Under the pieces are notes generated by a model. The model was not told the origin of the DNA. It saw only the letters and a program-made list of their open reading frames with translations, and ran no database searches. From Pirellulales bacterium (GTDB lineage Bacteria > Planctomycetota > Planctomycetia > Pirellulales > JACPPG01), in the NCBI GenBank assembly GCA_036499395.1, contig DASYDW010000139.1:19354-83353 (forward strand): a DNA stretch of 64,000 nt. The letters are read 5' to 3'. The position numbers and the translations under genes were made by a program. This document shows, one piece after another, positions 1 through 10,034 of the stretch. Each line of letters opens with the position of its first letter. Position 1 is the first letter of the stretch.

Positions 1-37
1 TGCAGAACAGGCTGGCGTAAAAGTGCCAGCGCCATAC

Positions 38-54
38 GGCCCGATAATCGGGCC
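38..54 (-). terminator. Hairpin downstream of DUF1559 gene
   Basis: A perfect 7-bp stem (38-44 with 48-54) with a 3-nt loop lies about 73 nt past the stop codon of the minus-strand DUF1559 gene. There is no adjacent T-run; a TTTT occurs about 14 nt further on. It could be a weak terminator or an RNA-stabilising hairpin. Confidence 0.3.
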
Positions 55-127
55 ACGATCTATCAGTTTTGTCTGGCATACTTCGCCGCCTGTGTGGACG
101 AACGGGTCGTTCGTGGAATGCGAGGGA

Positions 128-1192
128 TCAAAAGGCGCCCAAGACTTCGCTGCCGTTGCGGCTGTGCAAATTGCGATGCAGAACGACGTCAATCGTGTCG
201 TTCAAGAATCGCACCGAACCGTCTCCCAGTAGCACATTCGCGCCGCCGGGATGAAAGCTGCGTGGCCCAAAGTAACCAGAGTGGTGCATTACGACATCAG
301 GAATTCGGCTATTGGGCGGTGTGTAGCCGTTGGTTTGCGTGTTGAGCGCTCCCTCGGCCGCCCAGCAGGTGCCGCGACCGCGCATGGCCGTGCTACCGGC
401 GCCACGCCAGCCGGTAAACTGCGGCCAGACGGGCGTCAGATTGGGATTGGCGATCATGCCGTTGATCGTGGGACCGGTCCACGGCGCGCCGGTCATCGTA
501 ATGCCAGGCCCTACGCCGGGCGTAAGTCCGGTAGAACCATTGAGCGTGTACTGGTAGGGAAAACCCGGCGTCTGACCGGCCGCGAGCGTCAGGTCGCTGC
601 CGATGCTGCGAATGGCCTCGCTCATGAACACAGTGTTCGAGCTACCATCAGTGACATCCGCATAGCGCACGGCCGAATTGTAAAACGTGATTCCATCGGT
701 CGTGAAACGCTGATCGTAAAGTATGCCCGTGCCGCTGCCGGTGCTGATCATGTAATTGTTGCCGGCGTACGTGGCGTTGTAGGTCGTTTCCGTGTTGATG
801 ACGTCAGCCGGATCGGTGGGGCATAAAAGAAGCGGGATGGGCATGGCAAACGTTGCCGCGAACAGCGGATTCGGCACCTGCGCGTTGTACGCCCCCGTAA
901 AGGCGGGCTGGGCGAAATCGAGTAGATTCTGCAAGTTGGCTTGCTCGACATACGGCAACAGTCGCGCCTGCGGCGAGAAGCCGTTCGGCGGATCGGTTGC
1001 CGGGAAGCAGCCCCGAGCTCCTTCAAAGTTGATCAAGGCCAGGCCCAGTTGGCGCATATTGTTCTTGCATTGGCTGCCGCGAGCAGCCTCGCGGGCCATT
1101 TGCACGGCTGGCAGCAGCATCCCGATCAAAATGCCAATTATGGCAATCACGACCAGAAGCTCGACCAGGGTAAAACCCTCTCGGCGATTCAT
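128..1192 (-). CDS. DUF1559 domain-containing protein (pseudopilin-like)
   Basis: A 354-residue protein with a type IV prepilin-like N-terminus: a short basic leader, then FTLVELLVVIAIIGILIG (about residues 7-24), the cleavage/methylation signal and hydrophobic helix. The rest is the planctomycete DUF1559 (SBP_bac_10) domain. The C-terminal signature HPGGANVLLGDGSVRFL and the segment QCKNNMRQLGLAL after the helix are clear. The family is hugely expanded in Planctomycetes; its role is unknown and surface/pilus-like location is inferred. The ATG is supported by GGGGAG 7 nt upstream. A second DUF1559 gene sits nearby at 2669-3616. Confidence 0.93.
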   Translation of the reverse strand: MNRREGFTLVELLVVIAIIGILIGMLLPAVQMAREAARGSQCKNNMRQLGLALINFEGARGCFPATDPPNGFSPQARLLPYVEQANLQNLLDFAQPAFTGAYNAQVPNPLFAATFAMPIPLLLCPTDPADVINTETTYNATYAGNNYMISTGSGTGILYDQRFTTDGITFYNSAVRYADVTDGSSNTVFMSEAIRSIGSDLTLAAGQTPGFPYQYTLNGSTGLTPGVGPGITMTGAPWTGPTINGMIANPNLTPVWPQFTGWRGAGSTAMRGRGTCWAAEGALNTQTNGYTPPNSRIPDVVMHHSGYFGPRSFHPGGANVLLGDGSVRFLNDTIDVVLHRNLHSRNGSEVLGAF

Positions 1193-1489
1193 GGTAAATC
1201 TCCCCTAACTTGGCGCGCTAAAGTTCCCAAAATGCAGCCGTGGACTGGCCGTGATCTTGATCCGCGTCTGCGCAGCAGGTCACGCTGCACCGGCGCCATC
1301 GACGACGGCCCGGTCGTGCCGCGAGGGAGAGGAGACAAGCCAACGCACAGCGCGCAATCGCGCCGCGAGGCCAATCGGCTGCTTTCGAATGCCGTCCGAA
1401 CAACTCCTGCAACGCGTGATCAATCTCACGGCGCGCGAGCGCAATGGTCCGGCAACATACGGGCGCAAACCGCTCCCCGGGCACAACCG

Positions 1490-2275
1490 CTAGACGCGGG
1501 GAGGGCGCGTGGGAGGCGAGAAGAAAATCGAATCGGCGTGAGCACTGACGGGCTCAAGCCACTCTGATGTTTGCCAGTCGAACGAATAGTCGACAGCGTC
1601 GACAGGGGGCAAACAGGAGAAGGAAAGCACAGACAACGGCCCCATCCCGCGGCAATGGCTGGCTAGCGGTCCGACGATGAACGAGATTCGCCAGCCACGC
1701 TTGTTCTGTCCGTTGTTCAACCGGGATGTGATATCCGTGTCGGCGGCGGGCTGCGCTTCGCCATCCTCGTGCAGACGGCAAACCATGCTCGAGCCGGTTT
1801 CCTGCCGATCGCATTTCGCACAGGCGCTGGCCGATTCGCGGGGCTTGTCGTCTTGTTTCGACGCACTACAACACGAATTGGCCTCGTGTTCATGACTGAT
1901 CTCGTGGCCGTCGTGATCGGCGCCGGCGATCTCCGCATCGTGATCGTGGTCGTGATCGGCTTCGTCGTGAGGTGAGCTTTCCTGCGCGGCGGCGGCGATC
2001 AGCTCGTGCGGCGCTTCAATATTGTTTGCCTTGGCCCACGCCAGCCGCTGGCGAGCTGAAAAGCAGCAACAGCCGCGCAAGCATTCATCGGCCGACATGC
2101 AACCGCAGGGGCGATCCTGGCAAAGGAATGGCTTGCTCTTGTCCTTGCCGCGCGGCGCCACGGGGCGCACCACCGGCAAACCGGTATTCACGACCAGGAA
2201 ACCCACCAGGCCAAGGCCGACGATCCATCGGCTGGCGAGATGACCCACGCGATCTAGCGAACGAAGACGTCGCAT
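1490..2275 (-). CDS. His/Cys-rich membrane-anchored hypothetical protein (putative metal binder)
   Basis: Unrecognised family; 261 residues from the first ATG. An upstream TTG at 2353 would add 26 residues. Neither start has a strong ribosome site. An N-terminal hydrophobic segment (about residues 11-33) is followed by a Cys-rich stretch with CGCMSADECLRGCCC, then an acidic His-rich tract (HDEADHDHDHD, HDGHEISHEHE) and further cysteines (SCCSASK, CAKCDRQE). Such composition suggests binding of transition metals such as Zn, Cu or Ni on the outer face of the membrane, but this is inference. No transporter or regulator adjoins it, so the metal cannot be guessed. Confidence 0.72.
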   Translation of the reverse strand: MRRLRSLDRVGHLASRWIVGLGLVGFLVVNTGLPVVRPVAPRGKDKSKPFLCQDRPCGCMSADECLRGCCCFSARQRLAWAKANNIEAPHELIAAAAQESSPHDEADHDHDHDAEIAGADHDGHEISHEHEANSCCSASKQDDKPRESASACAKCDRQETGSSMVCRLHEDGEAQPAADTDITSRLNNGQNKRGWRISFIVGPLASHCRGMGPLSVLSFSCLPPVDAVDYSFDWQTSEWLEPVSAHADSIFFSPPTRPPRV

Positions 2276-2668
2276 GAGAACACGATTGGGCAGGACTTTG
2301 GCGGGTGGGGAAACTTGGAGGCCAAGTTTAAGGGGGGTACGATCCCCTGTCAATTCGCGCGCTTTCCGGGGCGGATCTAGGCGTAACTGCCTCGCGGGAC
2401 GCCTCGGACCAAGCGACTTATCTCACGCCCTGTACGACATTTCGCTATCCCTCGCGGCACGCTACCGCTCAATGCCAGCGCGAAACCTCGCGCCCCGTCG
2501 CGGCAGCTATCAAGCAAACGGCAGCAGGCCTTAAACCTGGATTAACCGCTGCAGTTTAGCCGAAAGGAACTAGTAGGACGTGCGCCAGGCGGCGAAGGCG
2601 CGCGGCTGGCTGTAGGCAAGACGCGCAGCCCTCGTTTCGTAGTGTCGAGGTTCATGGAGGGACTGATC
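2276..2668. other. Intergenic region between divergent genes
   Basis: About 390 bp between the His/Cys-rich gene and the second DUF1559 gene. It should contain both promoters. I see no convincing gene, repeat or clear sigma-70 hexamer pair. Confidence 0.5.
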
Positions 2669-3616
<948 letters not shown>

Positions 3617-3672
3617 AATCGATTTTTCAAAATCGGTTTCACGGACGCCGAGAGACGTTCCAGGAGCCACGC

Positions 3673-4128
3673 ATGGGCCTGCTTAAAGAATTCCGCGAAT
3701 TCGCCATGCGCGGCAACGTAGTCGACATGGCGGTGGGCATCATCATTGGCGGGGCATTCGGCAAGATCGTCTCGTCGCTAGTTAATGATATCGTGATGCC
3801 GCCGTTCGGCCTGCTCCTGAAGGATGTCCCCTTCAAAGACTTGGTCATCAGCCTAAACGATTTCCGTCTAAAGGCGGCGGCTTATGCAGTGGATGATGCA
3901 GGCGGCCCCGTCGCCACGATCAACATCGGGTCGTTTATCAACACGGTCCTCGATTTCGTCATCGTGGCCTTCGTGATCTTCCTGGTCATCCGCTGGATGA
4001 ATCGTGTGCTCCCCACGCCGGTGACCACACCGCCGGCTGCGAAGAAGACCTGTCCCTATTGTCAGTCAAGCGTCCCGGCGGCCGCGACCCGCTGCCCGCA
4101 ATGCACTTCGGAGTTACCCGCCGCGTAG
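3673..4128 (+). CDS. mscL: Large-conductance mechanosensitive channel MscL with zinc-ribbon tail
   Basis: A 151-residue inner-membrane channel that opens on osmotic downshock to release solutes. The N-terminal helix and first membrane segment (EFREFAMRGNVVDMAVGIII, then GAFGKIVSSLVNDIVMPP) match the MscL pore region closely, and the second membrane segment is TVLDFVIVAFVIFLVIRWMN. After it comes a C-terminal extension with two CxxC pairs, CPYCQ and CPQCT, typical of a zinc ribbon. The ATG at 3673 has AGGAG 6 nt upstream; longer in-frame starts lack the MscL N-terminus. Confidence 0.95.
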   Translation: MGLLKEFREFAMRGNVVDMAVGIIIGGAFGKIVSSLVNDIVMPPFGLLLKDVPFKDLVISLNDFRLKAAAYAVDDAGGPVATINIGSFINTVLDFVIVAFVIFLVIRWMNRVLPTPVTTPPAAKKTCPYCQSSVPAAATRCPQCTSELPAA

Positions 4129-4220
4129 CGAACGGCGGATGCTCGCAGCTGCTTTTGCCTGGCCGCTTCGGACTGCAAACTGGACGGCGCCCATCCCCGT
4201 GGCGATAATCGGGGGGCACC

Positions 4221-4245
4221 CGCCCGCACAGGTTCTGTGCGGGCG
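4221..4245 (+). terminator. Hairpin downstream of mscL
   Basis: A perfect 10-bp GC-rich stem (4221-4230 with 4236-4245) with a 5-nt loop, about 95 nt past the mscL stop. Only a short T-run (GGTTTGG) follows, so it may be a weak terminator. Confidence 0.45.
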
Positions 4246-4316
4246 CGGTTTGGAATGGTCGTCCCGGTTCATAGACGGGGCGATTTCCGGACGAATGCCG
4301 CCCCGCCCGAGACGCC

Positions 4317-7300
4317 ATGCTCGCAGATTCGGCCACTATCCAACGTGCGATTTTTTTAGTTGCGTTGTCGTTTTGCATCATTTCAGGCGCAGCGAGCCAT
4401 GGCCAAACGGCCGACACGCCTGCCAATGACGCGATGCAGCATTTCGATCGCGAGATCGCACCGCTCCTGTCGCGCCGCTGCCTTGATTGCCACAATCTGA
4501 CTGATCAAAAAGGGAGCCTCGATCTGACGAGCGCGACTGCGTTCCAGAAAGGGGGCGACAGTGGCCCGGTGGTCGAACCGGGCAAGCTTGAGGACAGCCC
4601 GCTCTGGTTGCGTATCGACAATGACGAAATGCCGCCGAAGCATCCTCTGCCGGCGGCCGAACGCCAAACGATCAAGGACTGGATCGCTCGCGGCGCAATC
4701 TGGGGCACGGAAAAGATTGACCGGTTCCGCTATACGTCAGACGCACGCGCCGGTTATGACTGGTGGTCCCTACAGCCGCTCGCCCGGCCAAACGTGCCCG
4801 CGACGACGGACGACGACGAGGCGCGTGGTCCGCTCGATCGCTTCGTACGGACCGAGCTACTGCAACATGATCTGCGACCGTCGCCCGAGGCGGACCGCCG
4901 CACGCTGATTCGCCGTTTGACCTTCGACCTGACGGGGCTGCCGCCGACGCCGGAAGAAATCGCGGTCTTTCTCAACGATGCAGGAGAGGGCGCCTATGAA
5001 CGCGTCGTCGATCGGCTGCTGGCCTCGCCACAATATGGCGTGCGCTGGGCGCGGCATTGGCTGGACATCGTTCGTTTTGGCGAGAGCAACGGCTTTGAGT
5101 ACGACGAGTTGCGACCTAATGCGTGGCCATATCGCGATTGGATCGTACACGCGCTGAACGAAGACATGCCGTACGACGAGTTCGTGCGGCTGCAACTGGC
5201 CGGTGACGTTCTCAGGCCGCACGATTTCGACGCCGTAACCGCCACCGGCTTTCTGGCTGCCGGCGCGTACGACACGGCAGGGCAAAATCAGCAGAGCGCG
5301 GCGATGCGGGCCGTGGTGCGACAAGACGAAATGGAAGACCTGGTCGGCACGGTCGCCCAGACGTTTCTGGGGCTGACCGTTAACTGCGCCCGGTGCCATG
5401 ACCACAAGTTCGATCCGATTCGCCAGACGGAATACTATTCGCTCGTCTCGGCGTTGTCGGGCACGCGGCAAAGTGATCGTGCGTTGACCGGCCTAAAGCT
5501 GGCCGGCAAACGAGCCGCGGAACTAGCAAAAGTCGAAACGCGGCGCAAACAAATACGGTCCGACATCGCCGCGATCGAGCAACCGGCCCGCGACGCGGCG
5601 CTTGTAAAACTCAAATCGAATTCCGTCGAATTGCAGCCGCTGGCCTCGTGGGATTTCCGGCAAGATCACGCTCGGCAAACCGCGGGTTGGGAAATTAAGC
5701 TCAGCGGCGCAGCGCGGCTAGGTCCCGCTGGCTTGGAATTGAGCGACAATAGGTCGTTCGCTGCAACCGGTTCGCAACCCAAAATGCTACGCGCGAAGAC
5801 ACTGGAAGTCTGGGTACAACTGGCCAATGTCGCACAGTCCGGTGGGGCGGCCGTCGGCATTCAAACGTTTGATGGCGGCACCTTTGACGCGATCGTCTTC
5901 GGCGAGCGCGACGCACGACAATGGATGGCTGGCAGCGAAAACTACATCCGCACGCAAAGTTTTCGCGCCCCCGAAGAGTCCGAAGCAGTTGCCGCGCCGG
6001 TTCGCCTATGCCTGACCTACGCCGAAGACGGCTCGATCGCGGCTTATCGCAACGGACAGCCATACGGACAACCCTATCGAGGCGGCGATCCGGTGACGTT
6101 CGCCGCGGCAAAATGGCAAGTCGTCTTCGGCCTACGTCACGCGCCGGCAGGCCCTGGCAAAATGCTTGCGGGAACCATCGAGCGGGCCAACCTGTACGAT
6201 CGAGCACTTTCGGCCGAAGAGATCGCCACCGGGTTGGATCAAGCCGTAACCGGCAAGATGATTCGTGAGCAACTCGGCCCAGAATTGCAGGCCCGCTACG
6301 ACGCGTTGCACGCCGAGTTGGCGCAGACAGATTCCACGATCAACGTCCTGCAACCGCCGCAGGTTTATGCGATCAAGTCGAAGCAGCCGGAACCCACGCG
6401 CTTGCTGGCGCGCGGCAATCCTGCGCAGCCGACCGACGTCGTCGCGCCCGGGGGTGTCGGCTCGCTGGGACAATTGCCCGCGGATTTCGGGCTGGCTTCC
6501 GACGCCCCAGAAGGCGAACGCCGACAACGTTTGGCCGAGTGGATCACTGACCCTCGCAACGCAATCTTCGCCCGCGTAATGGCGAATCGTCTGTGGCAGT
6601 ACCATTTCGGCGTGGGCCTGGTCGATACCCCTAATGACTTTGGATTTAACGGGGGCCGACCGGCGAATCAACAACTGCTCGATTGGCTGGCTAGCGAATT
6701 CGTCGCCAGTGGCTATCGCCTGAAGGCCATGCACCGGTTGATCGTCACGTCGGCCGCCTATCGTCAGAGTTCACAGGGGAATGAATCGGCCGTAAAGATC
6801 GACGCCGACAATCGATTGCTGTGGCGGCATTCGCCGCAACGCCTCGAGGCCGAAGCCGTCCGCGACAGCATGCTCTATGTCGCCGGCGTGTTAGATATGT
6901 CGCTCGACGGACCAGGCTTTCACGAAATGAAGGCCAGCATCGCTCCGGGGACCAACACCTTCCTTTACGCCCCCGACGATCCGACAAAAACAATCTTCAA
7001 GCGCCGCACGTTGTACCGGGTGTGGGCGCGCAGTGGTCGCAGTGCATTGTTGGATGTGTTGGATTGCCCTGACCCTTCCACCACGAGCCCCCGGCGTGCG
7101 GTGACTACGACGCCGCTACAGGCGTTGTCGTTGCTGAATAACGCGTTTGTGCTGCATATAGTCGAGAAGTTCGCCGATCGAATCGCGCGCGAAGCCGGGG
7201 CCGAGCCAGAACGGCAGGTTGAACGAGCTTATCGACTCGCCTTCGGGCGAAGTCCATCGGCCGAAGAATTAGCGGCGGCCACCAACGTGGTGCGCGAACA

Positions 7301-7361
7301 TGGCGTCGGCGTTCTCGCCCGAGCGATCTTCAATAGCAACGAGTTCGTCTATGTCGACTGA
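4317..7361 (+). CDS. Cytochrome c / DUF1549 / LamG / DUF1553 multidomain protein
   Basis: A 1014-residue planctomycete secreted protein with an N-terminal signal-like hydrophobic stretch (about residues 10-25). A planctomycete-type cytochrome c domain follows, with haem motif CLDCH near residue 55. DUF1549 then carries FDLTGLPPTPEEIAVF, RWARHWLDIVRFGES and a second haem-like motif CARCH near residue 360. A concanavalin/LamG-like domain (roughly residues 450-640) contains the typical NGQPYG and IERANLYDRALSAEEI elements. DUF1553 fills the C-terminus (ANRLWQYHFGVGLVDTPNDF, TTPLQALSLLNNAFV). The family is abundant in Planctomycetes and thought to act in extracytoplasmic breakdown of complex substrates; the reaction is unknown. 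It overlaps the DUF1501 gene by 11 bp. Confidence 0.93.
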   Translation: MLADSATIQRAIFLVALSFCIISGAASHGQTADTPANDAMQHFDREIAPLLSRRCLDCHNLTDQKGSLDLTSATAFQKGGDSGPVVEPGKLEDSPLWLRIDNDEMPPKHPLPAAERQTIKDWIARGAIWGTEKIDRFRYTSDARAGYDWWSLQPLARPNVPATTDDDEARGPLDRFVRTELLQHDLRPSPEADRRTLIRRLTFDLTGLPPTPEEIAVFLNDAGEGAYERVVDRLLASPQYGVRWARHWLDIVRFGESNGFEYDELRPNAWPYRDWIVHALNEDMPYDEFVRLQLAGDVLRPHDFDAVTATGFLAAGAYDTAGQNQQSAAMRAVVRQDEMEDLVGTVAQTFLGLTVNCARCHDHKFDPIRQTEYYSLVSALSGTRQSDRALTGLKLAGKRAAELAKVETRRKQIRSDIAAIEQPARDAALVKLKSNSVELQPLASWDFRQDHARQTAGWEIKLSGAARLGPAGLELSDNRSFAATGSQPKMLRAKTLEVWVQLANVAQSGGAAVGIQTFDGGTFDAIVFGERDARQWMAGSENYIRTQSFRAPEESEAVAAPVRLCLTYAEDGSIAAYRNGQPYGQPYRGGDPVTFAAAKWQVVFGLRHAPAGPGKMLAGTIERANLYDRALSAEEIATGLDQAVTGKMIREQLGPELQARYDALHAELAQTDSTINVLQPPQVYAIKSKQPEPTRLLARGNPAQPTDVVAPGGVGSLGQLPADFGLASDAPEGERRQRLAEWITDPRNAIFARVMANRLWQYHFGVGLVDTPNDFGFNGGRPANQQLLDWLASEFVASGYRLKAMHRLIVTSAAYRQSSQGNESAVKIDADNRLLWRHSPQRLEAEAVRDSMLYVAGVLDMSLDGPGFHEMKASIAPGTNTFLYAPDDPTKTIFKRRTLYRVWARSGRSALLDVLDCPDPSTTSPRRAVTTTPLQALSLLNNAFVLHIVEKFADRIAREAGAEPERQVERAYRLAFGRSPSAEELAAATNVVREHGVGVLARAIFNSNEFVYVD

Positions 7362-8784
7362 AACGCGTCGCGAATTCCTGTCTTGGGTCGGCAATGGCCT
7401 GTCGAGCGCGGCGCTCGCGAGCTTGATGCTGGGTGATCGCACGCTCGGTGCCGCGCCGATATCGGGTGATGCCGCGGACTTGCCACCTCATCGGCCGGTC
7501 AAGGCGCGCCGCGCCATCCATATCTGTCTGTGCGGAGCAATGAGCCATGTCGATACATTCGATCACAAGCCCGAGTTAACACGCCTGCATGGCAAGTCCC
7601 TCTCGACGGACGAAAAGCCGGACGTGTTCTTTGGCCAGGTGGGCCTGCTGCGCGCGCCGGCTTGGAAGTTTCAGCAACGCGGCCAAAGCGGCCTATGGGT
7701 GAGCGACCTGCTCCCGCATATCGCCGAAGTAGCCGATGAGCTGACGGTCATCAATTCGATGTACGCCGAAACGTCCAATCATACGCCGGCAATGTTTCAG
7801 GAGAATACCGGCTTCCGGTTGAACGGTTTCCCCGTATTGGGAAGCTGGCTGTCGTATGGCCTGGGTTGCGAGACTGACAATCTGCCGTCGTTCGTCGTGA
7901 TCCCTGATGCTCGCGAGCTGCCGGCCGGTGGCTCGATCAACTGGACGAACGGTTTTCTTCCCGCCCGGCACCAGGGAGTCGTGGTGCGTGCGCGGGGCAA
8001 CCCGATTGACGATCTGTTTCCTCCGGCGTCGATTAGTTCCACAGATGAACAAGCGACGCAGAAGCTCTTGGCCACGATGAACGCTCGGCACCTGGCGGCG
8101 CATCAGGGAGCTGATCCGCTGTCTGCACGCGTGCAGGCCTATGAGATGGCAGCACGCATGCAACTGGCCGTGCCCGAAGTTGCGGACCTGCAGGACGAAA
8201 CGGCGTCAATGCAAGCGATGTACGGTTTCGATCGGGCGGAGACGAACGATTTCGCCCGCGCGTGTTTGATGGCGCGACGACTACTCGAACGTGGCGTACG
8301 ATTCGTGCAACTTTTCTCGGGTGGTACCTTTGGCAGTCCCCGACGAAACTGGGACGGCCACGAGGACATGGTCAAGAATCACGGACAGGAAGCGCTGCGC
8401 ATCGACCAGCCGGTCGCCGCACTCCTGAAGGATCTGCGGCAACGCGGCATGCTCGAAGACACGCTGGTTCTGTTCACCACTGAATTCGGTCGCACCCCCT
8501 TCACCCAGTCCGCGGCGGATGTGGTCGGCAAGGGGCGTGACCATAATCAGTATGGGTTCACCGTGTGGATGGCAGGCGCCGGATTGAAGCACGGCACCAC
8601 CCACGGCGCCACCGACGACGTCGGTTACCGAGCCGTCGATCGGCCCGTCCATTGGCACGATTTCCACGCCACGGTGCTGCACCTGCTGGGCATCGATCAC
8701 GAGCGGCTGACGTTCTATCATAACGGTATCCGCCGACGAATCACCAACGTACACGGCGAAGTGATTCAGCCAATCCTGGCGTAA
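7351..8784 (+). CDS. DUF1501 domain-containing protein
   Basis: A 477-residue protein. The start is the ATG inside the end of the preceding gene, giving MSTETRREFLSWVGNG, a Tat-like leader followed by a hydrophobic region. DUF1501 features are GAMSHVDTFDHKPEL, ELTVINSMYAETSNHTPA, LFTTEFGRTPFTQ and GRDHNQYGFTVWMAG; the family shares the alkaline-phosphatase/sulfatase-like fold. Its 11-bp overlap with the cytochrome/DUF1549/DUF1553 gene implies translational coupling and joint function in the periplasm. The substrate is unknown. Confidence 0.93.
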   Translation: MSTETRREFLSWVGNGLSSAALASLMLGDRTLGAAPISGDAADLPPHRPVKARRAIHICLCGAMSHVDTFDHKPELTRLHGKSLSTDEKPDVFFGQVGLLRAPAWKFQQRGQSGLWVSDLLPHIAEVADELTVINSMYAETSNHTPAMFQENTGFRLNGFPVLGSWLSYGLGCETDNLPSFVVIPDARELPAGGSINWTNGFLPARHQGVVVRARGNPIDDLFPPASISSTDEQATQKLLATMNARHLAAHQGADPLSARVQAYEMAARMQLAVPEVADLQDETASMQAMYGFDRAETNDFARACLMARRLLERGVRFVQLFSGGTFGSPRRNWDGHEDMVKNHGQEALRIDQPVAALLKDLRQRGMLEDTLVLFTTEFGRTPFTQSAADVVGKGRDHNQYGFTVWMAGAGLKHGTTHGATDDVGYRAVDRPVHWHDFHATVLHLLGIDHERLTFYHNGIRRRITNVHGEVIQPILA

Positions 8785-9075
8785 GCGAGCCCGAGGCCTA
8801 GCAATCTCGTTGGCACGCTGCCATGCGTGTTTTGCAACTTCTGGCTCTTCTCATTGAGCTTCTGCCCGGCGCCCAGAAAACTTCTTCGGCCGATGCAATT
8901 TCTGGTGTCGCTGCCCGTTATATCTTTCACGCGGCGGAGATTGGTCACAGGCCGTGACTTGTACCCCCGGGGACGTTGGTTCCGTATGGCGGCGTACGTC
9001 TCTAGGGCCAAAACGGCACTGATCGCCGAGCGCTGCGGTGAACCTCGGCTTTGGTAACGAATCTGGAGAAACTCG

Positions 9076-9669
9076 ATGAGACGCATGGCATGGTCCCTTG
9101 GATTCTTGGTCGTGGCGGCCGGCGCGGTCGCCTTGGCTCAGCCCCCCGGCGGTGGACGAAGTGGCCCCGGCGGTCCGCCGGGCGGTCCTGACGGCGATTT
9201 CCGTCCGCCTCCTCCGCTAGTCATTGGGGCCTTGGATACGGATCACGATCACGTACTTTCTGCGGACGAGATCAAAAACGCGTCCGAGGCACTACTGAAA
9301 CTCGACAAGAACAAGGACGGCAAACTCACGGAAGACGAGTTCATCGGTGCGCCCCCGGGCGCCGGTAATCGGCGCGGCGGGCGTGACGGCGATGGTCCCC
9401 GCGGCGGGCGTGGTGCAGGGAGACAACGTCCCGATGATCGCGGACCGCCCCCAGGTGGTCCGGGGGGCGACCTTGGCCCGCAAGGGGGCGACGGTCCTCC
9501 GGGGCCGCCACGTCCGGAACAATTCGTCGAGCACGCGCTCGACTATGATGCTGACAAGGATGGCAAGCTCAGCCCTGACGAGTTGCGAAAGTTCGCCGAA
9601 GACCTGTCGCGGCACGGGCCCGGTGGACCGGATGGTCCCCCGCGCGGCCGTCCGCAACGCCCGGAATAA
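9076..9669 (+). CDS. Secreted EF-hand protein
   Basis: A 197-residue protein with a signal peptide (MRRMAWSLGFLVVAAGAVAL, cleavage after ALAQ). Three EF-hand loops are visible: DTDHDHVLSADEI and DKNKDGKLTEDEF in the first half, and DADKDGKLSPDEL near residue 165. They are separated by Gly/Pro/Arg-rich low-complexity linkers. It should bind calcium outside the cytoplasm; no catalytic domain is seen. GGAGAA precedes the start. Confidence 0.88.
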   Translation: MRRMAWSLGFLVVAAGAVALAQPPGGGRSGPGGPPGGPDGDFRPPPPLVIGALDTDHDHVLSADEIKNASEALLKLDKNKDGKLTEDEFIGAPPGAGNRRGGRDGDGPRGGRGAGRQRPDDRGPPPGGPGGDLGPQGGDGPPGPPRPEQFVEHALDYDADKDGKLSPDELRKFAEDLSRHGPGGPDGPPRGRPQRPE

Positions 9670-10034
9670 CGGACCGGATGCAGTTATTGCTGGCTGGTTC
9701 GAAAAGACGCAGTCGCCGGAACGCGTCAGAAAAAAAATTGCCCGAAAAATCTTGCCAGGCGACCGGTGCGAATTGCGCAGGGGGCCTGGCTTTTTTTCGG
9801 GCAAGATACACCGCTTTTGCGGAATTTTTCGGATATCGCGAACTTAATTTTCTAGCGGCCCGTCCGAACGGTTGACTATCGCGTAAACGGCGGCAATCCT
9901 GATTAGGAAGCTCGTCCACCCGCGTTCCGTTTTCCGCGATTTCGCGCTTGCCAGATAGCGTCGCCATTCGGCGATTCGTGCAGGCGTGTGGCAACGCGGT
10001 TTTTCGAACCGAATATCAAGAGATTTGCCTCGCA
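9670..10034. other. Intergenic region with a large hairpin
   Basis: About 365 bp after the EF-hand gene and before the acyltransferase. It holds the inverted repeat at 9738-9804; the remainder shows no gene I can support. In-frame codons run on upstream of the acyltransferase start (from 9948) but lack its family features. Confidence 0.5.
9738..9804. terminator. Large inverted repeat, probable intrinsic terminator
   Basis: Nested arms: an outer 12-bp pair (TTGCCCGAAAAA at 9738-9749 with its complement at 9793-9804) and an inner 7-bp pair (GCCAGGC at 9754-9760 with GCCTGGC at 9784-9790). The inner stem is followed by seven T at 9791-9797 on the plus strand. It should terminate the EF-hand transcript. 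Confidence 0.75.

Noticed and set aside
251..826. Long plus-strand open frame opposite the DUF1559 gene
   Set aside because: Low-complexity Arg/Gly/Ala composition and no family features; it is the shadow of the real minus-strand gene.
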